A stretch of DNA of 16,846 nt, taken from contig JBGTBA010000117.1 of assembly GCA_041749595.1 (NCBI GenBank), forward strand, positions 1 to 16,846. Reading direction: 5' to 3'. Made by a program: the position numbers and the translations under genes. Under the pieces are notes generated by a model. It was not told where the DNA came from. It saw only the letters and a program-made list of their open reading frames with translations, and ran no database searches. Source of the DNA: Aurantibrevibacter sp041749595. Lineage in GTDB: Bacteria > Bacteroidota > Bacteroidia > Flavobacteriales > Flavobacteriaceae. Shown in pieces: positions 1-6,864 of the stretch. Each line of letters begins with the position of its first letter. The stretch's first letter is position 1.

Positions 1-13
1 ACAGATTTACATG

Positions 14-42
14 CCCTCTCAATGAGGGTACTACTTTTTTTT
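14..42 (+). terminator. Weak candidate intrinsic terminator
   Basis: CCCTC (14-18) and GAGGG (24-28) can form a five-base stem around TCAAT, extendable to seven pairs with one G-T pair. An eight-T run follows after a short spacer (35-42). This would end plus-strand transcription coming from before the window. The stem is short and the T run does not start directly at its foot, so the call is weak. Confidence 0.3.
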
Positions 43-249
43 CATAACTTTCAAATTTAGAATTAGAATTAGAGATACTTAAAGGTAGTGAATAGTGATG
101 TAAACCATCCCTTGAAGCTACCTTTAGGTTTAGTTCAACAATGTATAAAAATAATAGCCGGTTCAGTAGTAAATTCAAGGGTTGTAGCCCGCTTCAACTT
201 TCTTATAACTTGACAGGTTTGATGCCCGCAATTGGCTACTATTCTTATA

Positions 250-732
250 CTAAACGTTGATCCTGATATCCTGCAGGGCTTCCAGGGCGAGTTTTTGTAC
301 ATGGAACCTGTCGGTTACCTGTATGGCTTTTGGGAAGCACTTTTTAGCTATGATCTTCATGGAGCTTGCCATATCCAAGGTAATCTCTTTGACCATGCCC
401 CTTTTCTTAGTGGATATCTTTAGTAATTGCTCTATAATGGGTTCCACCTTGGTTCCTGAGAATATGGCCACTATAGATCCTTTCTTGCCCTTGGCTTTCT
501 TGTTGGTGATTATGGTATAGGGTTCCCCCTTGGAGAGTGCTGTTTCATCAATGGAGAGGTAGGCACCTATATTTTCAGGAAAGATGAGCCACTCTTTGGC
601 GTGCTTCTTTTGTTCCCAATCTTTAAAATCACTTAGGTAATCCTTGTACTGTCGCTGTAATTTCTTGCCGTTGACACCGTAGAAATGGCCAATGGTATGG
701 CAATCGGAAGCCTTAGTACCTACTAATCTCTT
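250..732 (-). pseudogene. Truncated ISAon1-family transposase (catalytic part)
   Basis: The frame opens after a stop at 733-735 and runs through GHFYGVNGKKLQRQYKDYL, then SIDETALSKGEPYTIITNKK and LDMASSMKIIAKKCFP, to TDRFHVQKLALEALQ, and stops at 250. The SIDE stretch and LDMA stretch look like the first two acidic catalytic regions of an ISL3-type DDE transposase. The third, C-terminal acidic residue is missing because the protein ends about 160 residues in. There is no ATG near the start. The frame lies +1 relative to the upstream protein, so a complete element may have needed frameshifting or re-initiation. The sequence after the break (1-249) shows no recognisable transposase, which points to deletion or replacement of the 3' part. 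Confidence 0.8.
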
Positions 733-1066
733 TTAAAAAAGCAGCGAACTCGGCGGTCATCCGTGTTCCCTGTGCTACTAGGTTCCAGTCCCTTTGGACA
801 ACTTCTCTAGTCGTTTTGTCCAACCATCTACGGCGTTTTAGGTGAAGATAAACCTTATTGCCACGCAATGGAAAGTCTTGAACGACCATCTCTTTATGAA
901 AACCATGGGCTATTAAAATGCGATGGTTTTCTTCTTTAGGGGCATCCTTTTTTTCTTCAAAATATAAATGGAGCGTACTATCTTCTGTTTTATGAGAGAT
1001 TAGATCGAAGTGGGTAATTAATAGTTCCGGCAGTATAAGCTTTAAGAGGTCTGTAGATAATTCCAA
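713..1066 (-). CDS. ISAon1-family transposase N-terminal region protein
   Basis: This 117-residue protein is the separate N-terminal part of a two-frame transposase. It begins with a helix rich in Leu (LLKLILPELLITHFDL) and contains the family's conserved QDFPLRGNKVYLHLKRRRW block at about residues 62-80, likely part of the DNA-binding module. There is no ATG in frame. The best start is a TTG at 1066, because an in-frame stop lies just upstream at 1073-1075. It overlaps the next frame by about 20 nt. The partner protein is truncated, so this protein probably has no function even if it is made. Confidence 0.65.
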   Translation of the reverse strand: MELSTDLLKLILPELLITHFDLISHKTEDSTLHLYFEEKKDAPKEENHRILIAHGFHKEMVVQDFPLRGNKVYLHLKRRRWLDKTTREVVQRDWNLVAQGTRMTAEFAAFLKEISRY

Positions 1067-1246
1067 TCTTGATCATTTTTCCTGCAAAGATCTCATTCTA
1101 TTTTCAATTTACACACAACTTTTGTGATTGATCCATAGCCCGCTACCCAAATTGCCTCTGCGCCTTACATTCGAAATTCCTAAATTAATTTTATTTGGTC
1201 CACAAGATTTCTATCTTGTCAGCAAATTTCAATAATTTTAGGATAC

Positions 1247-1265
1247 TGTCCCCATTTTAGGGACA
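1247..1265. repeat. Inverted repeat upstream of the aldo/keto reductase
   Basis: TGTCCC (1247-1252) and GGGACA (1260-1265) form a perfect six-base inverted repeat with a seven-base spacer, ending 27 nt before the ATG at 1293. A promoter-like GACATTTG (1262-1269, one mismatch to TAnnTTTG) overlaps its right arm. This arrangement suits an operator for a dimeric repressor or a short leader hairpin. No regulator gene is adjacent, and chance cannot be excluded. Confidence 0.3.
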
Positions 1266-1292
1266 TTTGCCAATAACAAGTAAAACATTCCC

Positions 1293-2195
1293 ATGAAAAA
1301 AATAAAACTTAAACACGATTTGGAGCTTTCTCCTATAGTCCATGGCCATTGGCGCTTGGCCGATTGGCACTTGTCCGATAAGGAATTGCTTCGTCTAACA
1401 GAAGAAACCATGGAACTTGGCGTTACCACCTTTGACCATGCCGATATTTACGGCAACTATAGCTGTGAAAAACTTTTTGGACAGGCACTGGCGTTAAAAA
1501 AAGAGCTTCGGAAAAGTATTGAAATCGTAAGCAAATGTGGTATTAAATTACTGTCGGATAAGTATCCGGAACGACGTGTTAAGCATTACGATTACAGTTA
1601 TAATCATATTATTTCTTCCGCTGAAAACTCCCTTAAGAATTTGGGAACAGATTACTTGGATTTGTTGCTGCTGCACCGGCCATCTCCTTTTTTTGATCCG
1701 GAAGAAGTTGCTCGGGCCTTTTCAGATTTACAAAAAAGCGGTAAAGTCTTATATTTTGGGGTTTCCAATTTCAGCATTAAGCAGTTTGAAATGTTAGAAG
1801 CCCATACCGATGCACCGCTGGTGACAAACCAAGTGGAGATTTCTCCCTTTTGCCTTGAACATTTTGAAAATGGCAATATGGAATTTTTCTTAAAAGAAAA
1901 GATAAAACCAATGGCCTGGTCTCCTTTGGCCGGAGGGGAAATCGTTGCTCCAAAAAGTGAAAAAGGGCTACGGGTAAACAGGGTTCTTGCCGAAGTGGCC
2001 AATGAATTAAACATAGATGGGATAGACAAAATTATCTATAGTTGGCTGTTAAAACACCCCGCCTCTATTCTTCCTGTGGTTGGAACCCAAAAACTGGAAA
2101 GGATACAAAACGCTGTGGATGCCCTGGAGATAGAATTAAGTTTAGAACAATGGTTTAAAATATACATTGCCGCTAATGGCGAAGAATTACCTTAA
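1293..2195 (+). CDS. Aldo/keto reductase, YdhF-like
   Basis: This 300-residue protein has the usual length and layout of a single-domain (beta/alpha)8 aldo/keto reductase, an NADP(H)-dependent carbonyl reductase of the cytoplasm. The catalytic tetrad is visible: Asp48 and Tyr53 in FDHADIYG, Lys81 in VSKCG and His128 in LLLHRP. The C-terminal half has the cofactor-binding features SNFS, WSPLAGG and LPVVGTQ. The overall pattern, including the N-terminal SPIVHGHWRLADW, resembles the YdhF/COG4989 subgroup, whose natural substrates are poorly known. The ATG at 1293 follows a stop-rich intergenic stretch and has an A-rich start. The next gene follows after 24 nt, so the two are probably co-transcribed. 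The substrate is not predictable from sequence. Confidence 0.93.
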   Translation: MKKIKLKHDLELSPIVHGHWRLADWHLSDKELLRLTEETMELGVTTFDHADIYGNYSCEKLFGQALALKKELRKSIEIVSKCGIKLLSDKYPERRVKHYDYSYNHIISSAENSLKNLGTDYLDLLLLHRPSPFFDPEEVARAFSDLQKSGKVLYFGVSNFSIKQFEMLEAHTDAPLVTNQVEISPFCLEHFENGNMEFFLKEKIKPMAWSPLAGGEIVAPKSEKGLRVNRVLAEVANELNIDGIDKIIYSWLLKHPASILPVVGTQKLERIQNAVDALEIELSLEQWFKIYIAANGEELP

Positions 2196-2219
2196 ATTAG
2201 CCAACATTGACCAAAACAT

Positions 2220-3521
2220 ATGGCGGTGAAAAAAAAACTTACTTTTTTAGGACTTTTGGCCCTACTTTTTTCATGTAAAGAAGATAGGCCCGTACTGGAA
2301 ATTGCTACCCCAACAAAAACAGGTTATGGGTTGCCTGAAATCAATTTATCCAATGAGGTACGTTACGATAAGATACTCGGTGCACTGGTGGGATCCGCTA
2401 TTGGCGATGCTATGGGAGCCTCCATAGAAATGTGGCACCGCAAAGACATTCAGAGAAAATACGGCTATATTTCCGGACTTACCCCTGCTGTACGCTACCA
2501 ATCTCCGGAAGGCACATGGGGTCACAATTTAGATTCTGGTTCCACAACGGATGATACGCGCTGGAAAATGCTTTTGGCCAGCTATCTTAAAAAATATGCT
2601 TCTTCCCCAAATGCCGATAATTTTGCCGCCTTCATAACCGACTATTATATCTCCCTCATTCCCGTAAGCAATGCCAATTTGGATCTTGTGCATCCGGACT
2701 CCTTGGACACTCAAATTGAAAAATTGGACTGGATCAAGGAATGGGCACGGGTGGCCATGGCCTACAAAAAAGGCTCCAAGGAATACCAAAAGGCCATCAA
2801 CCGATTTTACGGAGGCGAAATGTCCTGTGCGGGCATGTTGTACGCCCCTATGTTTGGTTTATTGGCGTCCAATACGGAAAAAGCCTATTCCACGGCCTAT
2901 GAACATGCTATTTTTGATATTGGCTATGCCAAGGACATTTCAGGAATGACAGCTGCCATAACTCAAATGGCCCTACAGGCCAATGATATGGAAACGATCC
3001 TGAACGCAAGTGTATTCGTAGATCCTTATGGCTATCAGGATAGCCGTTTGGTGGGACGTATTGCCTTTGCTATAGCCGATGGTGCCGAAAAAAATGTAAA
3101 GGCTGCTCAAGAGTTGGTCAATACTCATCAACTGTTTAGTTCAGATCCAATAACCTGGAAAGTGCCCAAGGGCTACCCCGGATCCCAAGACGAATGGGTG
3201 CGCCAGGAATTTATCTATCAAGCTCTTGAAAAGAATAAAAAAGCGATTCCGTTCCATGCGGGCGAAATTTGGGAAATTGCATTTACGGCATTGGTATTTG
3301 GTAAAGGTGATTTTGAAAAGACGCTTCAATTTATTGTCAACTACGGGAGGGATAATGACACGGTGGCAGCGGTAGCCGGTATGATTTTAGGTGCAAAAGA
3401 GGGTTATGCCAAATTACCGAAGGACCTTAAGGAAACTAGTTTAAAGGTCAACAAGGAACAAATGGGGATAGATTTGGAAGTTATGGCAAAGTCGATTTTG
3501 AATCTCCAAATCAAGCATTAA
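2220..3521 (+). CDS. ADP-ribosylglycohydrolase-family lipoprotein
   Basis: This 433-residue protein belongs to the DraG/ARH family (ADP_ribosyl_GH), all-helical enzymes that use two metal ions to cleave ADP-ribose bonds on proteins or related N- or O-glycosides. The family signatures are present: KILGALVGSAIGDAMGASIE (residues 51-70), a metal-binding TTDD (109-112), and the C-terminal GRDNDTVAAVAG (376-387) with Asp378 and Asp380. Residues 1-19 form a lipoprotein signal ending in LLFSC, with Cys19 as the lipidation site. The mature enzyme should therefore be anchored in the cell envelope, outside the cytoplasm, where classical ADP-ribosylation turnover does not occur. It probably shares an operon with the aldo/keto reductase. 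Its convergent neighbour starts 18 nt beyond its stop. The substrate is unknown and may be a sugar or nucleoside conjugate. Confidence 0.9.
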   Translation: MAVKKKLTFLGLLALLFSCKEDRPVLEIATPTKTGYGLPEINLSNEVRYDKILGALVGSAIGDAMGASIEMWHRKDIQRKYGYISGLTPAVRYQSPEGTWGHNLDSGSTTDDTRWKMLLASYLKKYASSPNADNFAAFITDYYISLIPVSNANLDLVHPDSLDTQIEKLDWIKEWARVAMAYKKGSKEYQKAINRFYGGEMSCAGMLYAPMFGLLASNTEKAYSTAYEHAIFDIGYAKDISGMTAAITQMALQANDMETILNASVFVDPYGYQDSRLVGRIAFAIADGAEKNVKAAQELVNTHQLFSSDPITWKVPKGYPGSQDEWVRQEFIYQALEKNKKAIPFHAGEIWEIAFTALVFGKGDFEKTLQFIVNYGRDNDTVAAVAGMILGAKEGYAKLPKDLKETSLKVNKEQMGIDLEVMAKSILNLQIKH

Positions 3522-3539
3522 CGATGTAAAATTAAACAC

Positions 3540-3917
3540 TTACGCTGCTTCTAACTGTACATTCACAATTTCTCCGATCATCACATGGCATTCATCGGCC
3601 GTTACCGTAATTGGCTCTGAAACAAAAGTTTTATAGCCGCTTTTAGTAACACTAACTATATATGTTCCGGTCCGTTCAAAAACTCCGAAAAAATTGGCCT
3701 TATCCGCTTCTATATTCATCAAGGTTTCGGAAAAATCCCCATCTACGGCAGTAACGGTAATTCCTTCTGGAGTAGTAACCACAACATTTTCTAGACTAAC
3801 AGAAACATTTAAACCTGCGCGGGCTTCCATAGTGCACATGATGCCATTGTTTTCCGCGGTACAGGCTGCGGCCATAAGTAGTTGTACTAAAAGGAAGAGT
3901 ATAAGTAGGTTTCTCAT
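3540..3917 (-). CDS. Small lipoprotein with a carboxypeptidase-regulatory-like beta-sandwich
   Basis: The 125-residue product starts with a short basic and hydrophobic leader ending in MAAAC, so Cys19 is a likely lipidation site. The rest alternates beta-strand-like stretches, and the GTYIVSVTKSGYKTFVSEPI segment (about residues 84-103) is typical of carboxypeptidase-regulatory-like or PEGA-type domains, which act as small beta-sandwich modules on surface proteins. Two further cysteines (Cys28 and Cys109) could form a disulfide. No catalytic motif is visible. It is converging on the ADP-ribosylglycohydrolase gene and lies downstream of the GH32 gene on the same strand, with 110 nt between. 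Its function is unknown. Confidence 0.75.
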   Translation of the reverse strand: MRNLLILFLLVQLLMAAACTAENNGIMCTMEARAGLNVSVSLENVVVTTPEGITVTAVDGDFSETLMNIEADKANFFGVFERTGTYIVSVTKSGYKTFVSEPITVTADECHVMIGEIVNVQLEAA

Positions 3918-3931
3918 AGCAATTTAATTAA

Positions 3932-3948
3932 TTACCAGTAGATGGTAA
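3932..3948. repeat. Short inverted repeat between the GH32 and small lipoprotein genes
   Basis: TTACCA (3932-3937) and TGGTAA (3943-3948) form a six-base stem with a five-base loop. On the minus strand it follows the GH32 stop and is followed by an AT-rich stretch without a clean T run. It could be a weak terminator for the GH32 transcript or a regulatory site for the lipoprotein gene that starts 15 nt away. The evidence is thin. Confidence 0.2.
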
Positions 3949-4027
3949 AAAATCGTTTTGGTTGCTTCCTATAGTAAGCCTATTTTAACTTTTGAATTAA
4001 ATGACCGCACAAGAAAACAAAAAAACC

Positions 4028-5593
4028 TTACCAAACCCTTTTTACCTGATTAACTTCAAAATCCCGAAGTAACAATTCTGTTTTTCCAGTATTTGCAATC
4101 GTTAAATCAGTGTAGGGTTCGTTCGGAAACAATTGTGCCGTCATTACATATTGTCCGCCATTGATAAAAAGTTCCACGGACGACCAATCCATAAAAATCC
4201 GTACCTCAAACTCCCCTTCCGGTAAATTAGGAACAGGCATGAGCTGTGCGTTTTTCGCGAAGTTTTCCTGAAAATCTACTTTCCCTGATTTGGATCGATC
4301 TAGGGTAAATTGTTTTTCATCGCCATCTAAGATCAACACCAAAGTCTCCAATAGCTTATTCTTAAAAGTGAGTTGAAATTGCCGTGCCTCCGTGGTGAAA
4401 CTCACATCAGCCTGATTATAGTGTGTAAAAGGGATGGATTCTTGTTGTAAAGCAGCCACCTTAATATCTTTATGTACGATAGGATTCAAAAGCGTTTGGA
4501 ACGCTTCGAGCGGATAATTAATCAATTCATACGTTTCTCCTGTCTTTTTCAAAGAAAGCGTTCTGGGCAGCGTCATGGCACTGCGCCATGGCGTGGTTGG
4601 GGTATCCCGGGCATATTCCCAATTGCTCATCCATCCAATAAAGATACGCTCATCATTGGGCGTATTGTTATAGGTTACTCCCGCATAATTGTCGGTGCCC
4701 CAATCGATCCAGCGGTTTTCGGTTTGGTCTGAAGTAAAGGTGGTACCATCAAAATCGCCTATAAAATATTGGGTGCCACTGCCCGCATTGGGTGCTCCGG
4801 GATTTATACTTATAAGAAGTACCCATTTTACCTCTTCAGTTCCTGCTACCTTTAACGGAAATAAATCCGGGCATTCCCAAACCCCACCGTGGGCACCCTG
4901 ATTTTTGCCAAACTCACTTAACTTGTTCCAATTCTTAAGATCTTCCGATTCCCAAATCTGTAGATGATCGCCCGCCACCAAGAGCATGGTCCATTTGTTG
5001 GCTTTATCGTTCCAAAACACCTTCGGGTCCCTAAAATCCTTAAAATCCGTGTTCCCAATCACCGGATTGCCGTCATATTTAACCCAAGTATCCCCATTAT
5101 CCAGACTGTAGGCAATACCCTGCGTTTGATAATCGCTCCCACCGGCCTTTTCCTTTTCCATATTGTGATACGTAAAGATGGCAACCATAGGCGGATTTTC
5201 AGCGGTACCAAACCCTGAGGTGTTTTTACTGTCCAGCACCGCACTTCCGGAGAAAATTAGGCCATGTCCATCCGGAAATAGGGCTATTGGCTTATGCTCC
5301 CAATGCAGCATGTCTTTACTTGTGGCATGACCCCAATGCATGGGTCCCCAAACAATATCGTCGGGATAATATTGATAAAAAAGATGGTAAACCCCATCGT
5401 TATAGAGCAAACCGTTAGGATCGTTCATCCATTTTTCTTGCGGCGAAAAATGAAATTGTGGCCGGTACAATTCGGCATATACAGCGGCTTTTCCAAACTT
5501 GTTTACATGCCCCATCTCATCGGATTTTTGTTTGCAGGATATCAGTACCAAAAATAGTATCGTACATCCAAGCCTAAAAAGTACGTGCAACAT
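4028..5593 (-). CDS. GH32 fructan-degrading lipoprotein (levanase/inulinase-like)
   Basis: This 521-residue enzyme is a glycoside hydrolase family 32 beta-fructosidase, which releases fructose from levan, inulin or sucrose-type oligomers with retention of configuration. The catalytic triad is visible: Asp58 in WMNDPNG (nucleophile), Asp189 in FRDPKVFW (transition-state stabiliser) and Glu240 in WECPDLF (acid/base). Other family landmarks are GPMHWGHATSKD and FSGSA in the five-bladed propeller, and DWSSVELFINGG in the C-terminal beta-sandwich. The ATG at 5593 places a lipoprotein leader ending in LVLISC at residues 15-20. The frame stays open 126 nt further upstream, but that extension would put a basic, non-hydrophobic segment before the leader. 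It is divergent from the rhodanese gene, and no SusC/SusD pair is adjacent. The preferred substrate (levan, inulin or sucrose) cannot be decided. Confidence 0.93.
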   Translation of the reverse strand: MLHVLFRLGCTILFLVLISCKQKSDEMGHVNKFGKAAVYAELYRPQFHFSPQEKWMNDPNGLLYNDGVYHLFYQYYPDDIVWGPMHWGHATSKDMLHWEHKPIALFPDGHGLIFSGSAVLDSKNTSGFGTAENPPMVAIFTYHNMEKEKAGGSDYQTQGIAYSLDNGDTWVKYDGNPVIGNTDFKDFRDPKVFWNDKANKWTMLLVAGDHLQIWESEDLKNWNKLSEFGKNQGAHGGVWECPDLFPLKVAGTEEVKWVLLISINPGAPNAGSGTQYFIGDFDGTTFTSDQTENRWIDWGTDNYAGVTYNNTPNDERIFIGWMSNWEYARDTPTTPWRSAMTLPRTLSLKKTGETYELINYPLEAFQTLLNPIVHKDIKVAALQQESIPFTHYNQADVSFTTEARQFQLTFKNKLLETLVLILDGDEKQFTLDRSKSGKVDFQENFAKNAQLMPVPNLPEGEFEVRIFMDWSSVELFINGGQYVMTAQLFPNEPYTDLTIANTGKTELLLRDFEVNQVKRVW

Positions 5594-5696
5594 GATTTTT
5601 CTCTTTATAATGTATAGCGAACTAAAATACCGTTTAATTTTTAATTTAACTATACCCTCTTTCTTTTTTATGACGTACCAGTACCATCTAAAATAG

Positions 5697-5704
5697 TATC
5701 TTTG
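5697..5704 (+). promoter_or_regulatory. Candidate Bacteroidota -7 box for the rhodanese-GT-PNP operon
   Basis: TATCTTTG (5697-5704) matches the Bacteroidota housekeeping -7 consensus TAnnTTTG exactly and lies 21 nt before the ATG at 5726. This would give a short leader. No clear TTG -33 element is seen at the expected distance, so the promoter may be weak or need an activator. Confidence 0.45.
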
Positions 5705-5725
5705 ATCGGGCGTTATCAAACAGAA

Positions 5726-6226
5726 ATGAAATTACTTTTTCAATTTGCAACTTTACTCCTATTGTTTGCACCGCTGGGTTGCGCCCAAGATTCCATTTCG
5801 CAGGCGTTGCAAAAATACAATGCCAAAACCGTTCCCTATATCACCGCCGAAGAGTTGGCAAAAACAGAAACCATGATCCTTTTAGACACTCGGGAGAAGG
5901 AAGAATATAATGTGAGCCACTTAAAAAATGCGGTTTGGGTGGGATTTAAAGATTTTGATATACACACCGTATCAAATCGTATACAAGACAAAAACACCCC
6001 ATTGATCGTTTACTGCTCCATTGGTGTAAGGTCCGAAGATATTGGGGAAAAATTAATAGGTGCGGGCTACACGAATGTGAAAAATCTATATGGGGGCATT
6101 TTTGAATGGAAAAATAACGGAAATCCCGTATATGGAACGGATGGGTTAAAGACCGATAAAGTGCATCCCTATGATAAGCAATGGGGCAAATTATTGACCA
6201 ATGCAGAAAAAGTGTACACGCCTTAA
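5726..6226 (+). CDS. Rhodanese-like lipoprotein
   Basis: The 166-residue product is a single rhodanese domain with a lipoprotein leader ending in APLGC (Cys19). Rhodanese domains carry a persulfide on an active-site cysteine, or pass sulfur or arsenic species; here the loop is YCSIGVRS with Cys97. The fold starts at ITAEELAK (about 39) and includes ILLDTREKEEYNVSHL (51-66) and the C-terminal NVKNLYGGIFEW. A TTG further upstream is in frame, but the ATG at 5726 is better because it gives a clean leader peptide and follows a -7-like box. It is the first gene of a tight cluster: the next gene probably starts 15 nt after its stop. Rhodanese proteins recur in arsenosugar loci, but their role there is not established. 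Confidence 0.87.
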   Translation: MKLLFQFATLLLLFAPLGCAQDSISQALQKYNAKTVPYITAEELAKTETMILLDTREKEEYNVSHLKNAVWVGFKDFDIHTVSNRIQDKNTPLIVYCSIGVRSEDIGEKLIGAGYTNVKNLYGGIFEWKNNGNPVYGTDGLKTDKVHPYDKQWGKLLTNAEKVYTP

Positions 6227-6240
6227 AATCCATTAAATTC

Positions 6241-6864
6241 TTGAAAGAGTCACAAAAAAACCTGCTTCTCATCTTTACCCGGAATCCGGAATTGGGAAAA
6301 TGCAAAACGCGTTTGGCAGCAACGGTAGGAGACATCGCCGCCTTGGAAATCTACAGATTTTTATTGTCACATACCGCAAGGGTTACAAGAGGATTAAACC
6401 TTATAAAAGAAGTTCACTATTCAGAAACCATCTGGGAAGACGATTTATGGGACAAAACGGATTTTGACAAAAAACTACAGAAGGGCAAAGATTTGGGAGA
6501 ACGTATGTGCAATGCTTTTAAAAACGGATTTGACAGAGGTTTCGAAAAAATTACCATTATAGGAAGCGACCTTTACGATTTGAAATCGGTAGATTTGGAA
6601 ATGGCGTTCAATAAATTAGCCCACTCCGATTATGTTCTTGGACCCGCCCAAGATGGAGGTTATTATTTATTAGGGATGAAAAAATTTAATCCAAACCTAT
6701 TTAAAAACAAAAAGTGGGGCACAGAAAAGGTGTTAAAAGACACCTTGGCCGATATAGAAAATGAGAGCATATCGTTACTGGAATTGAAGAACGACATTGA
6801 TGTCTATGAAGATATTAAGGATATTGAAGCCTTTCAGCCCTTTTTAAAAAACAGTAAATTATGA
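6241..6864 (+). CDS. TIGR04282-family (arsenosugar-associated) transferase
   Basis: This 207-residue protein matches TIGR04282/DUF2064, a GT-A-like transferase family named from arsenosugar biosynthesis loci (earlier 'rSAM/selenodomain-associated transferase 1'). Signatures are the N-terminal LLLIFTRNPELGKCKTRLA, which resembles the nucleotide-binding start of MobA/CofC-like enzymes, then IIGSDLYDL and the strongly conserved GPAQDGGYYLLGMK. I chose the TTG at 6241, giving KESQKNLLLIF, because it matches the usual family start and lies just after the rhodanese stop. An ATG at 6181 would overlap the rhodanese gene by 46 nt and add 20 residues that look unlike the family. Its stop overlaps the start of the phosphorylase gene (ATGA). 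The sugar or nucleotide substrate is unknown. Confidence 0.87.
   Translation: MKESQKNLLLIFTRNPELGKCKTRLAATVGDIAALEIYRFLLSHTARVTRGLNLIKEVHYSETIWEDDLWDKTDFDKKLQKGKDLGERMCNAFKNGFDRGFEKITIIGSDLYDLKSVDLEMAFNKLAHSDYVLGPAQDGGYYLLGMKKFNPNLFKNKKWGTEKVLKDTLADIENESISLLELKNDIDVYEDIKDIEAFQPFLKNSKL

Larger units (their letters stand above)
250..1066 (-). mobile_element. Remnant of an ISAon1-type (ISL3-like) insertion sequence
   Basis: The minus strand carries two overlapping reading frames that match the two-part transposase of ISAon1-type elements common in Bacteroidota: an N-terminal region protein (713-1066) and the start of the catalytic protein (250-732). The catalytic frame stops after about 160 residues, soon after the DRFHVQKLALEALQ stretch, where a full-length protein would continue for roughly 150-200 more residues including the last acidic catalytic residue. 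No remaining transposase sequence was recognised in 1-249. I could not identify terminal inverted repeats. The element is therefore almost certainly dead. A 9-bp direct repeat, TAGCCCGCT, lies on either side (185-193 and 1136-1144) and might be a scar of insertion. Confidence 0.75.

Noticed and set aside
56..73. Tandem TTAGAA units near the left edge
   Set aside because: About three units in AT-rich non-coding DNA. Too few and too simple to be a meaningful repeat.
1114..1126. CACAA-CTT-TTGTG palindrome upstream of the transposase remnant
   Set aside because: A five-base stem with a three-base loop is common by chance, and nothing else supports a site.
5594..5719. N-terminal extension of the GH32 protein
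   Set aside because: The 42 added residues are basic and polar and would bury the lipoprotein signal. The ATG at 5593 gives a normal leader.
6181..6240. Upstream ATG for the TIGR04282 transferase
   Set aside because: It would overlap the rhodanese gene by 46 nt and add residues unlike the family start. The TTG at 6241 fits the family better.
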